20,707 nucleotides of DNA, from NCBI GenBank assembly GCA_012511245.1, contig JAAZGM010000021.1, forward strand, positions 1 through 20,707, read 5' to 3'. Position 1 is the stretch's first letter; every line of letters starts with the position of its first letter. This stretch comes from Methanomicrobiales archaeon (GTDB taxonomy: Archaea > Halobacteriota > Methanomicrobia > Methanomicrobiales > Methanoculleaceae). The translations under genes were made by a program, and so were the position numbers. This document shows positions 14,984 to 20,707 of this stretch, one piece after another. Under the pieces are notes generated by a model. The model saw only the letters and a list, made by a program, of their open reading frames with translations. It was not told the origin of the DNA and did not search any database.

Positions 14984-15038
14984 GCCCCCACCCCACCCGC
15001 GCTTTCAGCGCTCCTCCCCCTTCCTGCGGGGCGGGGGC
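14984..15038. repeat. C/G-rich imperfect palindrome with internal hairpin
   Basis: The left arm beginning GCCCCCACCCCAC (14984-14996) pairs with GCGGGGCGGGGGC (15026-15038) at 11 of 13 positions, and GCGC-TTTCA-GCGC (14999-15011) forms a small hairpin inside. The 11-mer CCCCACCCCAC recurs at 19491-19501 in another intergenic region next to a similar CCTCCCCCT tract. It looks like an intergenic repeat or transcript-end structure; function unknown. Confidence 0.5.
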
Positions 15039-15396
15039 AGTCATGGCGATATCAGGTAGGCAGCCGTGCACGGTTCTTTTCCGGGGTATTCTTGTGCTTT
15101 GCGAAAAGGTTTGCAACGGGAACATCTAAACGGCCACCTCGTGTGAGACCAGAGTGCCCGCTCCAACACGTGCCAAAAATTTCTACAATAAGATGGTGTG
15201 ATACAGTAGCGGGCATCACGATCCTGCCGGGATACTCCCCTGAACGTCCCGGGGTACCACCACCAACCTATCTTTTCAGCCCGATCCCCGCTCAACCGTC
15301 CCAGAAGGGAAAACCATATCCCTGCTGGCCGGGGGCCTGGTCAAAACCCCATCTATCACCGAACGTGCACATCCCCATCCTGCCCTCGATAGAGAA

Positions 15397-15406
15397 CATT
15401 TTGTAT
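15397..15406 (+). promoter_or_regulatory. TATA-like box of the carbonic anhydrase-HdrA-MtnA-DUF116 operon
   Basis: TTTTGTATCG is centred about 30 nt before the ATG at 15432, and no Shine-Dalgarno sequence precedes that ATG. A leaderless transcript is the simplest reading. Confidence 0.4.
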
Positions 15407-15431
15407 CGCTGCAGCCAATAGTAAACTCACT

Positions 15432-15923
15432 ATGGAGAGCGGATTGGTTGTGGGGAACCGCGTCTTTATCGCAGAAAACGCAACGGTCATCGGAGACGTG
15501 ACACTTGCCGATGATGCGAGCGTCTGGTTCGGCGCCGTGGCCCGGGGCGACCGGGATACTATCACGGTCGGGGAGGGCTCGAACATCCAGGACAACGCCG
15601 TCGTCCACACCACGCCCGGGTTCCCGGTCGCTATCGGCGCGGAGGTCTCGGTCGGCCACGGCGCCATCCTGCACGGCTGCACCATCCGTGACCGGGTGCT
15701 CGTCGGGATGGGAGCCGTCGTCCTGAACGGTGCGGTGGTGGGGGAGGGCTCCATCATCGGCGCCGGTGCGGTGGTGACGGAGGGAAAGGATATCCCGCGA
15801 AACTCACTCGTCCTCGGCGTGCCGGGGAAGGTCGTCAGAGAGACGACGCCCGAGCAGAGGGAGGGCATCCTCCACAATGCGCGCGAATACGTCAAACTCG
15901 CGGGGAGGTACCGCCGTGGCTGA
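15432..15923 (+). CDS. Gamma-class carbonic anhydrase-like hexapeptide-repeat protein
   Basis: A 163-residue left-handed beta-helix protein of the gamma-carbonic anhydrase superfamily (CamH/YrdA type). Hexapeptide repeats run from about residue 10 to 130 (for example VIGDVTLADDASVWFGAVARGD). The three metal-binding histidines are in place: H59 (VVHTT), H76 (VGHGA) and H81 (ILHGC). The acidic loop that carries the proton-shuttle Glu of archaeal Cam is not seen, so it is the short, signal-free type whose activity varies. Interconversion of CO2 and bicarbonate in the cytoplasm is plausible for a CO2-reducing methanogen. It is the first gene of a four-gene run and overlaps the HdrA-like start by 8 nt. 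Confidence 0.88.
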   Translation: MESGLVVGNRVFIAENATVIGDVTLADDASVWFGAVARGDRDTITVGEGSNIQDNAVVHTTPGFPVAIGAEVSVGHGAILHGCTIRDRVLVGMGAVVLNGAVVGEGSIIGAGAVVTEGKDIPRNSLVLGVPGKVVRETTPEQREGILHNAREYVKLAGRYRRG

Positions 15924-17190
15924 GGTCGTCGTCATCGGTGCCGGGGTCGCGGGCATCCAGGCGGCGCTCGACCTTGCCGACCACAACATCCACGTCCATC
16001 TCATCGAGCGCGAACCGACGATCGGCGGGCACATGGCCCAGCTCGACAAGACGTTCCCCACGAACGACTGCTCGATGTGCATCCTCTCTCCGAAGATGGT
16101 CGAGGTGGCCCGGCACAGAAACGTCACCATCCACACCTGCTCCGAGGTCGAGGGGATCGAGGGGGAGGTAGGGAACTTCCGTGTCAGGGTCAGAAAGCAT
16201 CCCCGCTACGTCATCGAGAGCGAGTGCAACGGCTGCGGGGACTGTGTCTCGATCTGCCCGGTGGAGGTCTACAACCGGTTCGATGCCGGTATCGGCGTCC
16301 GGAAAGCGATCTACAAGCCCCACGCCCAGGCGGTCCCGGACATCGTCGTCAAAGACCAGGAGCACTGCATCGAGTGCGGGCTCTGCTACGATACCTGCGG
16401 GAAGGGCGCAATCCTTCGCGAGGACAGCGAGCGCCACTTCGAGATCGCGGCGGCAAGCATCGTCGTCGCGACCGGGTATGCGACGTTCGATGCCCGGAAC
16501 AAGGCGCAACTCCGCTACCTCATCATCCCCGACGTCATCACGAGCCTTGAGTTCGAACGGATGATCAACGCAAGCGGCCCGACGGGCGGGAAACTCAAGC
16601 GGCTCTCGAACGGGAAACCCCCCCGGAGTATAGCGTTCGTCCAGTGCGTCGGCTCCCGCGACCTCTCCGTCGGCCACCCCTACTGCTCCGGCGTCTGCTG
16701 CATGTACGCGATGAAGAACGCCATGCTCATCCGCGAGAAGAACCCCGATACCGAGGTCGTCGTCTTCTATAACGACATCCGTGCATACGGCAAGGGCTAC
16801 GAGGAGTACTACGAGCGTGCGAAGAGTCTCGGTGTCAGGTTCGTCCGCGGGTTCCCGGGCGAGGTGCTCGAAGAGAACGATCGCCTGGTGATGACGGCGG
16901 AGAACACCGAGACCGGCGAGATGGAGATGTTTCATCCCGATCTCGTGGTGCTCTCCGTCGGGCTCGAACCTGCCCGGTGTGCAGATGAAGTGGCCGGGAT
17001 GCTCGGCATCCCGCGGGACGAGTCCGGGTTCTTCGGGATCGCCGACCAGAAGATCGGCCCGGTCCTCACGGTGAAACCCGGGATATACGTCGCGGGAACC
17101 GCCACCGCGCCGCGGGATATCCCCGACTCGGTTGCGATGGGCGGGGCGGCGGCGATGCGGGCGTTCCTCGATACGGTCAGGGCGGGATGA
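15916..17190 (+). CDS. Short HdrA-like flavo-iron-sulfur protein
   Basis: A 424-residue homologue of heterodisulfide reductase subunit A, the FAD subunit that bifurcates electrons between ferredoxin and CoM-S-S-CoB. Visible parts are the FAD motif GAGVAG (8-13), CSMC (52-55), an inserted two-cluster ferredoxin (C104, C107, C110, C114; C151, C154, C157, C161), the SGVCCMYAMK segment with C258, C262 and C263, and a C-terminal flavin part ending PDSVAMGGAAAMRAF. Full HdrA is about 650-670 residues; this protein lacks its N-terminal domain and C-terminal ferredoxin, so it keeps only the flavin core plus inserted clusters. No hdrB or hdrC is nearby. GTG at 15916 is chosen because GGGAGG lies 8 nt before it and the flavin strand begins at once; ATG-like starts upstream lie within the previous gene. 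Its electron partners are unknown. Confidence 0.88.
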   Translation: MAEVVVIGAGVAGIQAALDLADHNIHVHLIEREPTIGGHMAQLDKTFPTNDCSMCILSPKMVEVARHRNVTIHTCSEVEGIEGEVGNFRVRVRKHPRYVIESECNGCGDCVSICPVEVYNRFDAGIGVRKAIYKPHAQAVPDIVVKDQEHCIECGLCYDTCGKGAILREDSERHFEIAAASIVVATGYATFDARNKAQLRYLIIPDVITSLEFERMINASGPTGGKLKRLSNGKPPRSIAFVQCVGSRDLSVGHPYCSGVCCMYAMKNAMLIREKNPDTEVVVFYNDIRAYGKGYEEYYERAKSLGVRFVRGFPGEVLEENDRLVMTAENTETGEMEMFHPDLVVLSVGLEPARCADEVAGMLGIPRDESGFFGIADQKIGPVLTVKPGIYVAGTATAPRDIPDSVAMGGAAAMRAFLDTVRAG

Positions 17191-18242
17191 GTATGCCGGA
17201 ATACACCATCGAGTGGGATGCAGAGAACGAGTGCATCATCTACATCGACCAGACCCTTCTCCCCGGCCGGCACGAGCGGATGCGGTGCACCAACATAGAC
17301 GATCTCGCCCGGGCGATCCGGAGACTCGAGGTCCGGGGTGCGCCGGCGCTCGGGATCGCCGGTGCGATGGGCGTGGCGCTCGCCGCCGTCCGGAGCAGGG
17401 AACAAGACCTCAAACGGTTCTTCGACGAGGTCGGACGGGCGGGGGCTCTCCTCAGGGGTACCCGCCCGACCGCGGTCAACCTTGCGTGGGGCATCGATCG
17501 CGTGCTCAGGAAGGCGGCACTCGCAACGTCGGTCGACGAGGCAAAGGCCATAGCGGTCGCCGAAGCGAACGCCGTCGCGGAGGAGGACGAACTGACCTGC
17601 CGGAGGCTCGGCGGGTTCGGTGAAGAACTCTTCCCGGCGAGGTGCACAGTGCTCACCCACTGCAACGCGGGAGCGCTTGCCTGCCGGTGCTGGGGGACGG
17701 CGCTCGGGACGATCCGGTCTGCGATCGCCGCCGGAAAGGATGTGCGGGTGATCGCCTGTGAGACCCGGCCGCTCAACCAGGGATCGAGGCTCACCTGCTG
17801 GGAACTCCTCCGCGACGGGGTCGATGTGACCCTCATCCCCGACTCGTCGGCGGCATACCTGATGCGGAAGGGGATGATCGACCTCGTCGTCGTCGGTGCT
17901 GACCGGATCACGAACGACGCGGTCTTCAACAAGATCGGGACGTATATGCATGCCGTCGCCGCCCACCACCACGGTATACCGTTCTACGTCGCAGCGCCCG
18001 TCTCGACGTTCGACCTCGCCCGGAAGGAGGCGGATGTCGTCGTCGAGGAACGGGACCGTTCTGAACTCACCCATTGCGGCGAGCAGAGGCTTGCGCCGGA
18101 CGGCGTGGGTGTGCTCAACTACGCCTTCGACGCCACCCCGCTCGACCTCGTCGATGCTATCGTCACCGAGATCGGGGTGCTCCGGCCGCCGTATACGGAG
18201 TCGTTCCGGCTGGTCGGGATGGATGAGGAGACCCGGTCATGA
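17187..18242 (+). CDS. mtnA: S-methyl-5-thioribose-1-phosphate isomerase (MtnA)
   Basis: A 351-residue protein of the MtnA/eIF2B-like family, which converts methylthioribose-1-phosphate to methylthioribulose-1-phosphate. RGAPALGIAGAMG (50-62), TRPTAVNLAWGI (92-103), THCNAG with catalytic C159, CETRPLNQGSRLT (191-203) and GADR with catalytic D239 are all present, so it should be active. In methanogens the enzyme also accepts 5-deoxyribose-1-phosphate and helps recycle 5'-deoxyadenosine from radical SAM reactions. The start overlaps the HdrA-like stop (ATGA), and the end overlaps DUF116 in the same way. The related ribose-1,5-bisphosphate isomerase is a less likely alternative because the Cys/Asp pair and surrounding motifs are those of MtnA. 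Confidence 0.92.
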   Translation: MSMPEYTIEWDAENECIIYIDQTLLPGRHERMRCTNIDDLARAIRRLEVRGAPALGIAGAMGVALAAVRSREQDLKRFFDEVGRAGALLRGTRPTAVNLAWGIDRVLRKAALATSVDEAKAIAVAEANAVAEEDELTCRRLGGFGEELFPARCTVLTHCNAGALACRCWGTALGTIRSAIAAGKDVRVIACETRPLNQGSRLTCWELLRDGVDVTLIPDSSAAYLMRKGMIDLVVVGADRITNDAVFNKIGTYMHAVAAHHHGIPFYVAAPVSTFDLARKEADVVVEERDRSELTHCGEQRLAPDGVGVLNYAFDATPLDLVDAIVTEIGVLRPPYTESFRLVGMDEETRS

Positions 18243-18943
18243 GTCTCTTTGATTCCGGAATCTGGGTCGGGGTGATGACCCTCATCGGCGAGATCACGTT
18301 CTTCCTCATCCTCGGGATGCTGCTTGCGGCGATAGCGCTTGCCATCATCGCCGCCGCCTCGATCACCAGAGGGAAGTTCTACCTCCCCCGGATCCTGATC
18401 CCCGGCATGGTCCTCCTCGAAGGGCTCGTGAAGGCGTTCTGCAAACTTCTCGGGCTGGACGACAAGGATCTCGTCACGTTCTTCATAACGCTCCGGAACA
18501 CCATGAACTCAAAAGCCTTCTCCGAGGTGCCGGTGGAGAAACGGGCAGTTTTCATCCCTCATTGCCTGAGGTCGGCGGACTGTCCGGCACACCTGACCCC
18601 GGAGGGGCTCAAATGCCGAAACTGCGGCCGTTGCGCAGTCGGGGAGAATGTGGCATGGCTGGAATGTGTCGGGTATCGCGTCTTTATCATACCGGGCTCG
18701 ACGTTCATAAAGAGGATAGTCAAGAAGTATCGTCCTGAGGCGATCATCGGTGTCGGCTGCCTCATGGAAGTGAAGGATGGGATCGATATGGCCGACCGCA
18801 TCGGGATCATCGCCGTCGGCGTCGTGAACTTCAAGGATGGATGTGTGGAGACGGTTGCAGATTGGGCAGGGGTGAGGGATGCCGCCCTGCTCGGCCTCAA
18901 GCCCCCTTCAATTCCCGTAGACCTTCACAGCCCTGCCGAATAG
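18239..18943 (+). CDS. DUF116 membrane-anchored protein
   Basis: A 234-residue DUF116 protein. Residues about 8-44 are strongly hydrophobic (one long or two short membrane helices, including ITFFLILGMLLAAIALAII). The remainder is soluble and carries a Cys-rich patch, CLRSADC followed by CRNCGRC (about residues 109-130), and a VGCLMEVKDG segment, suggesting metal or iron-sulfur binding. DUF116 is widespread in methanogens and some bacteria without a proven function. It is the last gene of the four-gene overlapping run, so a redox role with the HdrA-like protein is a reasonable guess. Its 3' end overlaps the convergent bactofilin-like gene by 36 nt. Confidence 0.85.
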   Translation: MSLFDSGIWVGVMTLIGEITFFLILGMLLAAIALAIIAAASITRGKFYLPRILIPGMVLLEGLVKAFCKLLGLDDKDLVTFFITLRNTMNSKAFSEVPVEKRAVFIPHCLRSADCPAHLTPEGLKCRNCGRCAVGENVAWLECVGYRVFIIPGSTFIKRIVKKYRPEAIIGVGCLMEVKDGIDMADRIGIIAVGVVNFKDGCVETVADWAGVRDAALLGLKPPSIPVDLHSPAE

Positions 18944-19318
18944 GCGTTCGCTGGTGACCTTGCCGTAGACGAAGATCGTCTCATCGCTGTTCACGGCGCC
19001 GACCTTAACCCCCGGCCGGAGGGTGATGTTGCCACCCGCCGTGATCGAGTGGAGAGATGCGTTGTCGCAGATGGTGGCGGTTTCGGCGACTGTTATCGGC
19101 CCTTTTATCCTGACGTTGTTGCCGACGACGATGCTTTTTGCCTCGATGGAACCGCCGACCGTTGAACCGGGTCCAAGTTCGAGGCAGCCGGAGATGACCA
19201 TATTCCCCCAGATGTGTGTCTCAGGAGGGGTGATGAAATTCCCTTCTATCTTCACGTTTCCGTCAAAAAAGGAACCTTTTGGCGCTATGTATGCGTCCCC
19301 GTGCCGGTAAATTTTCAT
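18908..19318 (-). CDS. Bactofilin-like polymer-forming protein
   Basis: A 136-residue protein built of regularly spaced Gly/Asn/Val turns (VKIEGNFITPP, MVISGCLELGPGSTVGGSIEAKSI, RIKGPITV), the pattern of a short right-handed beta-helix as in bactofilins and the polymer-forming cytoskeletal family. There is no signal peptide, membrane helix or acyltransferase motif. An AGGAG site (19325-19329) lies 6 nt before the ATG, and a TATA-like GATAATTTTATC (19354-19365, minus strand) lies about 36-47 nt upstream. In bacteria such proteins self-assemble into filaments at the membrane; the archaeal role is not known. The alternative is a hexapeptide-like scaffold. Confidence 0.75.
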   Translation of the reverse strand: MKIYRHGDAYIAPKGSFFDGNVKIEGNFITPPETHIWGNMVISGCLELGPGSTVGGSIEAKSIVVGNNVRIKGPITVAETATICDNASLHSITAGGNITLRPGVKVGAVNSDETIFVYGKVTSERLFGRAVKVYGN

Positions 19319-19630
19319 GAAGATCTCCTGAATAACAGATCGGCCCCTGACCAGATAAAATTATCAGTGCGATTATCCGGGCATTGTCGGGCTGTATACG
19401 GTTTTGCTGCTCTCCACCCGCCGGATAGTTACATCGTCGTGCTTGCGAGCCCCGCTCCTTGCCTCTATCGCGTAAGATTCTATCCGTCGTCCCCACCCCA
19501 CCTCCCCCTCCCCGCAGGTGGATACCCATACGGCTCTCTCCGCCCCGAGACCGGGCAGCCCCGGAGCCTTCGGCACCACGAGAGGCACCAGCCGGACGAA
19601 AAATATTGGAAATCCTGTGGCTTCCCGCGG
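19319..19630. other. Intergenic stretch between ubiA-family gene and bactofilin-like gene
   Basis: No gene is visible. It contains the bactofilin promoter (19354-19365) with ribosome site, a C-rich tract (19491-19516) that shares CCCCACCCCAC with the element at 14984, and an oligo-T run for the prenyltransferase transcript at its right end. Confidence 0.5.
19599..19603 (-). terminator. Oligo-T terminator of the prenyltransferase gene
   Basis: T5 on the minus strand, 27 nt after the prenyltransferase stop, in an otherwise GC-rich stretch. Confidence 0.35.
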
Positions 19631-20470
19631 TCATATCACCGCGGCGATCGCAAAGACCGCAAGCGCGGCAAACATCCCCATCCGCAGTATCGATGTCGCA
19701 CCGGACTCCCGGACACAGGCCGGTGTCGTGCATGAGAGACCCCTGAATGCCCCGAAGAGGATGACGATATCCACGACCGCGATGCCGGCGAGATAGAAAA
19801 GACCCCACCAGTCGCCGAAGGGGAGGAGGCTCACCACCACGGCGCCGCATGCGCAGGCGAACGCGAGTATCCCCGTCCCCCGGACACCGACGATCATGGG
19901 AAGGGTGCGTGCGCCTCCCGCAGCATCCCCATCGACGTCCTCTGCATCTTTCAGGAGTTCTCGTGCGATCGTCGCAAGGAACGTGAGCGTCGCAAGAGAG
20001 AGGTTCCGGGTGAGTCCCTCGATGCCTGCAAACGCTCCGCCGAAGAGGAAGACGCTCGCCGTCAGGTAGGCGACGGCGATGTTGCCGAGGACGGGGATGC
20101 GTTTCAGCCAGACGGCGTAGGCAACGAGGATAATAGAATTTATGATGGCGATCGCAAGGCAGAGCGGCGGCGTCAGGGCGGCAAGCGCGATGCCTCCGGC
20201 AAAGAGAACCGCTGCATACGCCCTTGCACCGGCAAGGCTGATCTCCCCTGCCGGTATGGGGCGGTCGGGGCGGTTGATCCGGTCGATATCTACGTCGCAG
20301 ACGTCGTTGATGACGTTTCCGCCGGCGGTGATGAGCGCGACGATCACGGCGAGCAGGAGCGACGGCGGTGTGAGCGTCCCGGTAGCGATGAGGTAGCCGA
20401 TGAGCGCGGTAAGGCCGGCAACGACGGCGTTGTGCGGACGGGTGATCCGGATGAATGCGGAGACGCTCAT
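19631..20470 (-). CDS. Digeranylgeranylglyceryl phosphate synthase (UbiA family)
   Basis: A 279-residue integral membrane prenyltransferase of the UbiA family. In archaea this enzyme adds the second geranylgeranyl chain to geranylgeranylglyceryl phosphate, the second ether bond of the membrane lipids. The first Asp-rich motif (N55, D56, D59, D63, then NRPDRPIPAG, 66-75) and the second (D175 to D182, DAEDVDGD) bind Mg-diphosphate, and about eight hydrophobic segments surround them. The ATG at 20470 is chosen because MSVSAFIRITRPHN is the usual family N-terminus; the frame runs upstream across the tRNA-Arg gene and cannot be coding there. A TATA-like TTATTTA (20501-20507, minus strand) lies about 30 nt upstream, fitting a leaderless mRNA. 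Other UbiA members (heme or quinone) are less likely in a methanogen. Confidence 0.9.
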   Translation of the reverse strand: MSVSAFIRITRPHNAVVAGLTALIGYLIATGTLTPPSLLLAVIVALITAGGNVINDVCDVDIDRINRPDRPIPAGEISLAGARAYAAVLFAGGIALAALTPPLCLAIAIINSIILVAYAVWLKRIPVLGNIAVAYLTASVFLFGGAFAGIEGLTRNLSLATLTFLATIARELLKDAEDVDGDAAGGARTLPMIVGVRGTGILAFACACGAVVVSLLPFGDWWGLFYLAGIAVVDIVILFGAFRGLSCTTPACVRESGATSILRMGMFAALAVFAIAAVI

Positions 20471-20499
20471 TATCGAGGAGTTAGGTTCTCGGGGAGAGG

Positions 20500-20524
20500 A
20501 TAAATAACCAGAGGATTCTTCTGG
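20500..20524 (-). promoter_or_regulatory. TATA box and adjoining palindrome upstream of the prenyltransferase gene
   Basis: On the minus strand GGTTATTTATCC provides a TATA box about 30-37 nt before the ATG. Immediately upstream, at 20508-20524, lies a near-perfect 17-bp palindrome (CCAGAGGATTCTTCTGG), arms CCAGA and TCTGG, at the position of the BRE. It could be an operator; the binding protein is unknown. Confidence 0.4.
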
Positions 20525-20544
20525 AGCGAAATTGAGGAAAGGAA

Positions 20545-20619
20545 CGGGCTTGAGGGGATTTGAACCCCCGACATTCAGCTTAGGAGGCTGACGCCATGTC
20601 CGGACTAGGCCACAAGCCC
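20545..20619 (-). tRNA. tRNA-Arg(CCT)
   Basis: The minus strand folds into a 75-nt tRNA. The acceptor GGGCTTG pairs with CAAGCCC, the anticodon stem TCAGC/GCTGA encloses CTCCTAA with anticodon CCT, and the T arm is GGGGG-TTCAAAT-CCCCT with one G-T pair. The discriminator is G, and CCA is not encoded. A TATA-like CCTTATACC (around 20652-20660) lies about 35 nt upstream. Confidence 0.95.
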
Positions 20620-20688
20620 ATATTTCGGAGTAAAAGTATTGCTCATGAGAAGGTATAAGGGTATCGAGCATCCACCTTTTCGGGAAGC

Positions 20689-20707
20689 ATGGACGTTGTC
20701 GAGGTTA
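20689..20707 (+). CDS. Possible gene start cut by the window edge
   Basis: An ATG followed by six codons (MDVVEV) reaches the end of the window. GGTATAAGG (20652-20660) lies about 30 nt upstream and could drive a leaderless transcript, but the same box may serve tRNA-Arg on the other strand. Too little sequence to name a product. Confidence 0.25.

Larger units (their letters stand above)
14858..15431. other. Intergenic stretch with a C/G-rich structured element and a promoter
   Basis: No gene is credible here. It holds a C/G-rich imperfect palindrome (listed separately) and, at the right end, the promoter of the carbonic anhydrase operon. A 7-bp long-range repeat GGATGTG/CACATCC (14861-14867 and 14925-14931) also occurs. 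Open frames through it have no family features and cross the palindrome. Confidence 0.5.

Noticed and set aside
14948..15421. 157-codon plus-strand frame before the carbonic anhydrase gene
   Set aside because: It crosses the C/G-rich palindrome, has no ribosome site or TATA box at the right distance, and looks like no known protein.
15892..18074. Two long minus-strand frames opposite the HdrA-like and mtnA genes
   Set aside because: Their compositions are extreme (Asp/Val/Arg-rich), typical of antisense frames in GC-rich DNA; the plus-strand genes have clear catalytic motifs.
1..20707. CRISPR array expected from the presence of CARF proteins
   Set aside because: No regularly spaced direct repeats of about 25-40 nt were seen, and no cas effector genes are present.

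Overview
The window looks like a chromosomal segment of a methanogenic archaeon of the Methanomicrobiales, most like Methanoculleus. The lineage markers are Mmp10 (the cobalamin-dependent radical SAM enzyme that methylates methyl-coenzyme M reductase), an HdrA-type flavo-iron-sulfur protein, a UbiA-family ether-lipid prenyltransferase, a diphthamide ligase, a DUF504/MJ1316 protein, and leaderless-type gene starts behind TATA-like boxes. The genus is inference; the archaeal methanogen assignment is strong.

The window has two parts. The left part (about 1-9646) is an accessory island of visibly lower GC. It is bounded on the left by the decayed tail of an IS5-type transposase (372-524) and on the right by the 3' end of a tRNA-Thr gene (9647-9719). 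Inside is a tightly coupled six-gene minus-strand operon (8343 down to 547): a prokaryotic viperin homologue (nucleotide-dehydrating radical SAM enzyme), a small CARF-like Rossmann protein, a 964-residue DNA2/NAM7 (UPF1-like) superfamily 1 helicase, a 504-residue protein with two predicted winged-helix modules, a two-HKD phospholipase D family nuclease, and a 151-residue coiled-coil protein. A divergent CARF-plus-winged-helix regulator (8399-9076) shares a 55-bp AT-rich promoter region with the viperin. No CRISPR repeats or cas effector genes are visible. I interpret the cluster as an antiviral system that joins a ddhNTP-type small-molecule arm to a helicase/PLD nucleic-acid arm (recalling Mokosh) under a CARF-type nucleotide sensor. 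This is the most interesting content of the window.

The right part (9647-20707) is GC-rich core genome. It holds a DUF504 gene divergent from mmp10; dph6 coupled to a glutamine-amidotransferase-like gene whose catalytic Cys is replaced by Ser; a 63-residue orphan; tRNA-Leu(GAG); a CobO-type cobalamin adenosyltransferase followed by a QueG-like iron-sulfur protein; a four-gene overlapping operon (gamma-carbonic anhydrase-like, short HdrA, MtnA, DUF116); a bactofilin-like gene; a UbiA-family digeranylgeranylglyceryl phosphate synthase; and tRNA-Arg(CCT). Several genes concern corrinoid and radical-SAM chemistry: Mmp10 uses cobalamin, CobO adenosylates it, and MtnA can recycle the 5'-deoxyadenosine and methylthioadenosine left by SAM enzymes.

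All identifications come from motif reading and memory of family sequences; no database search was run.
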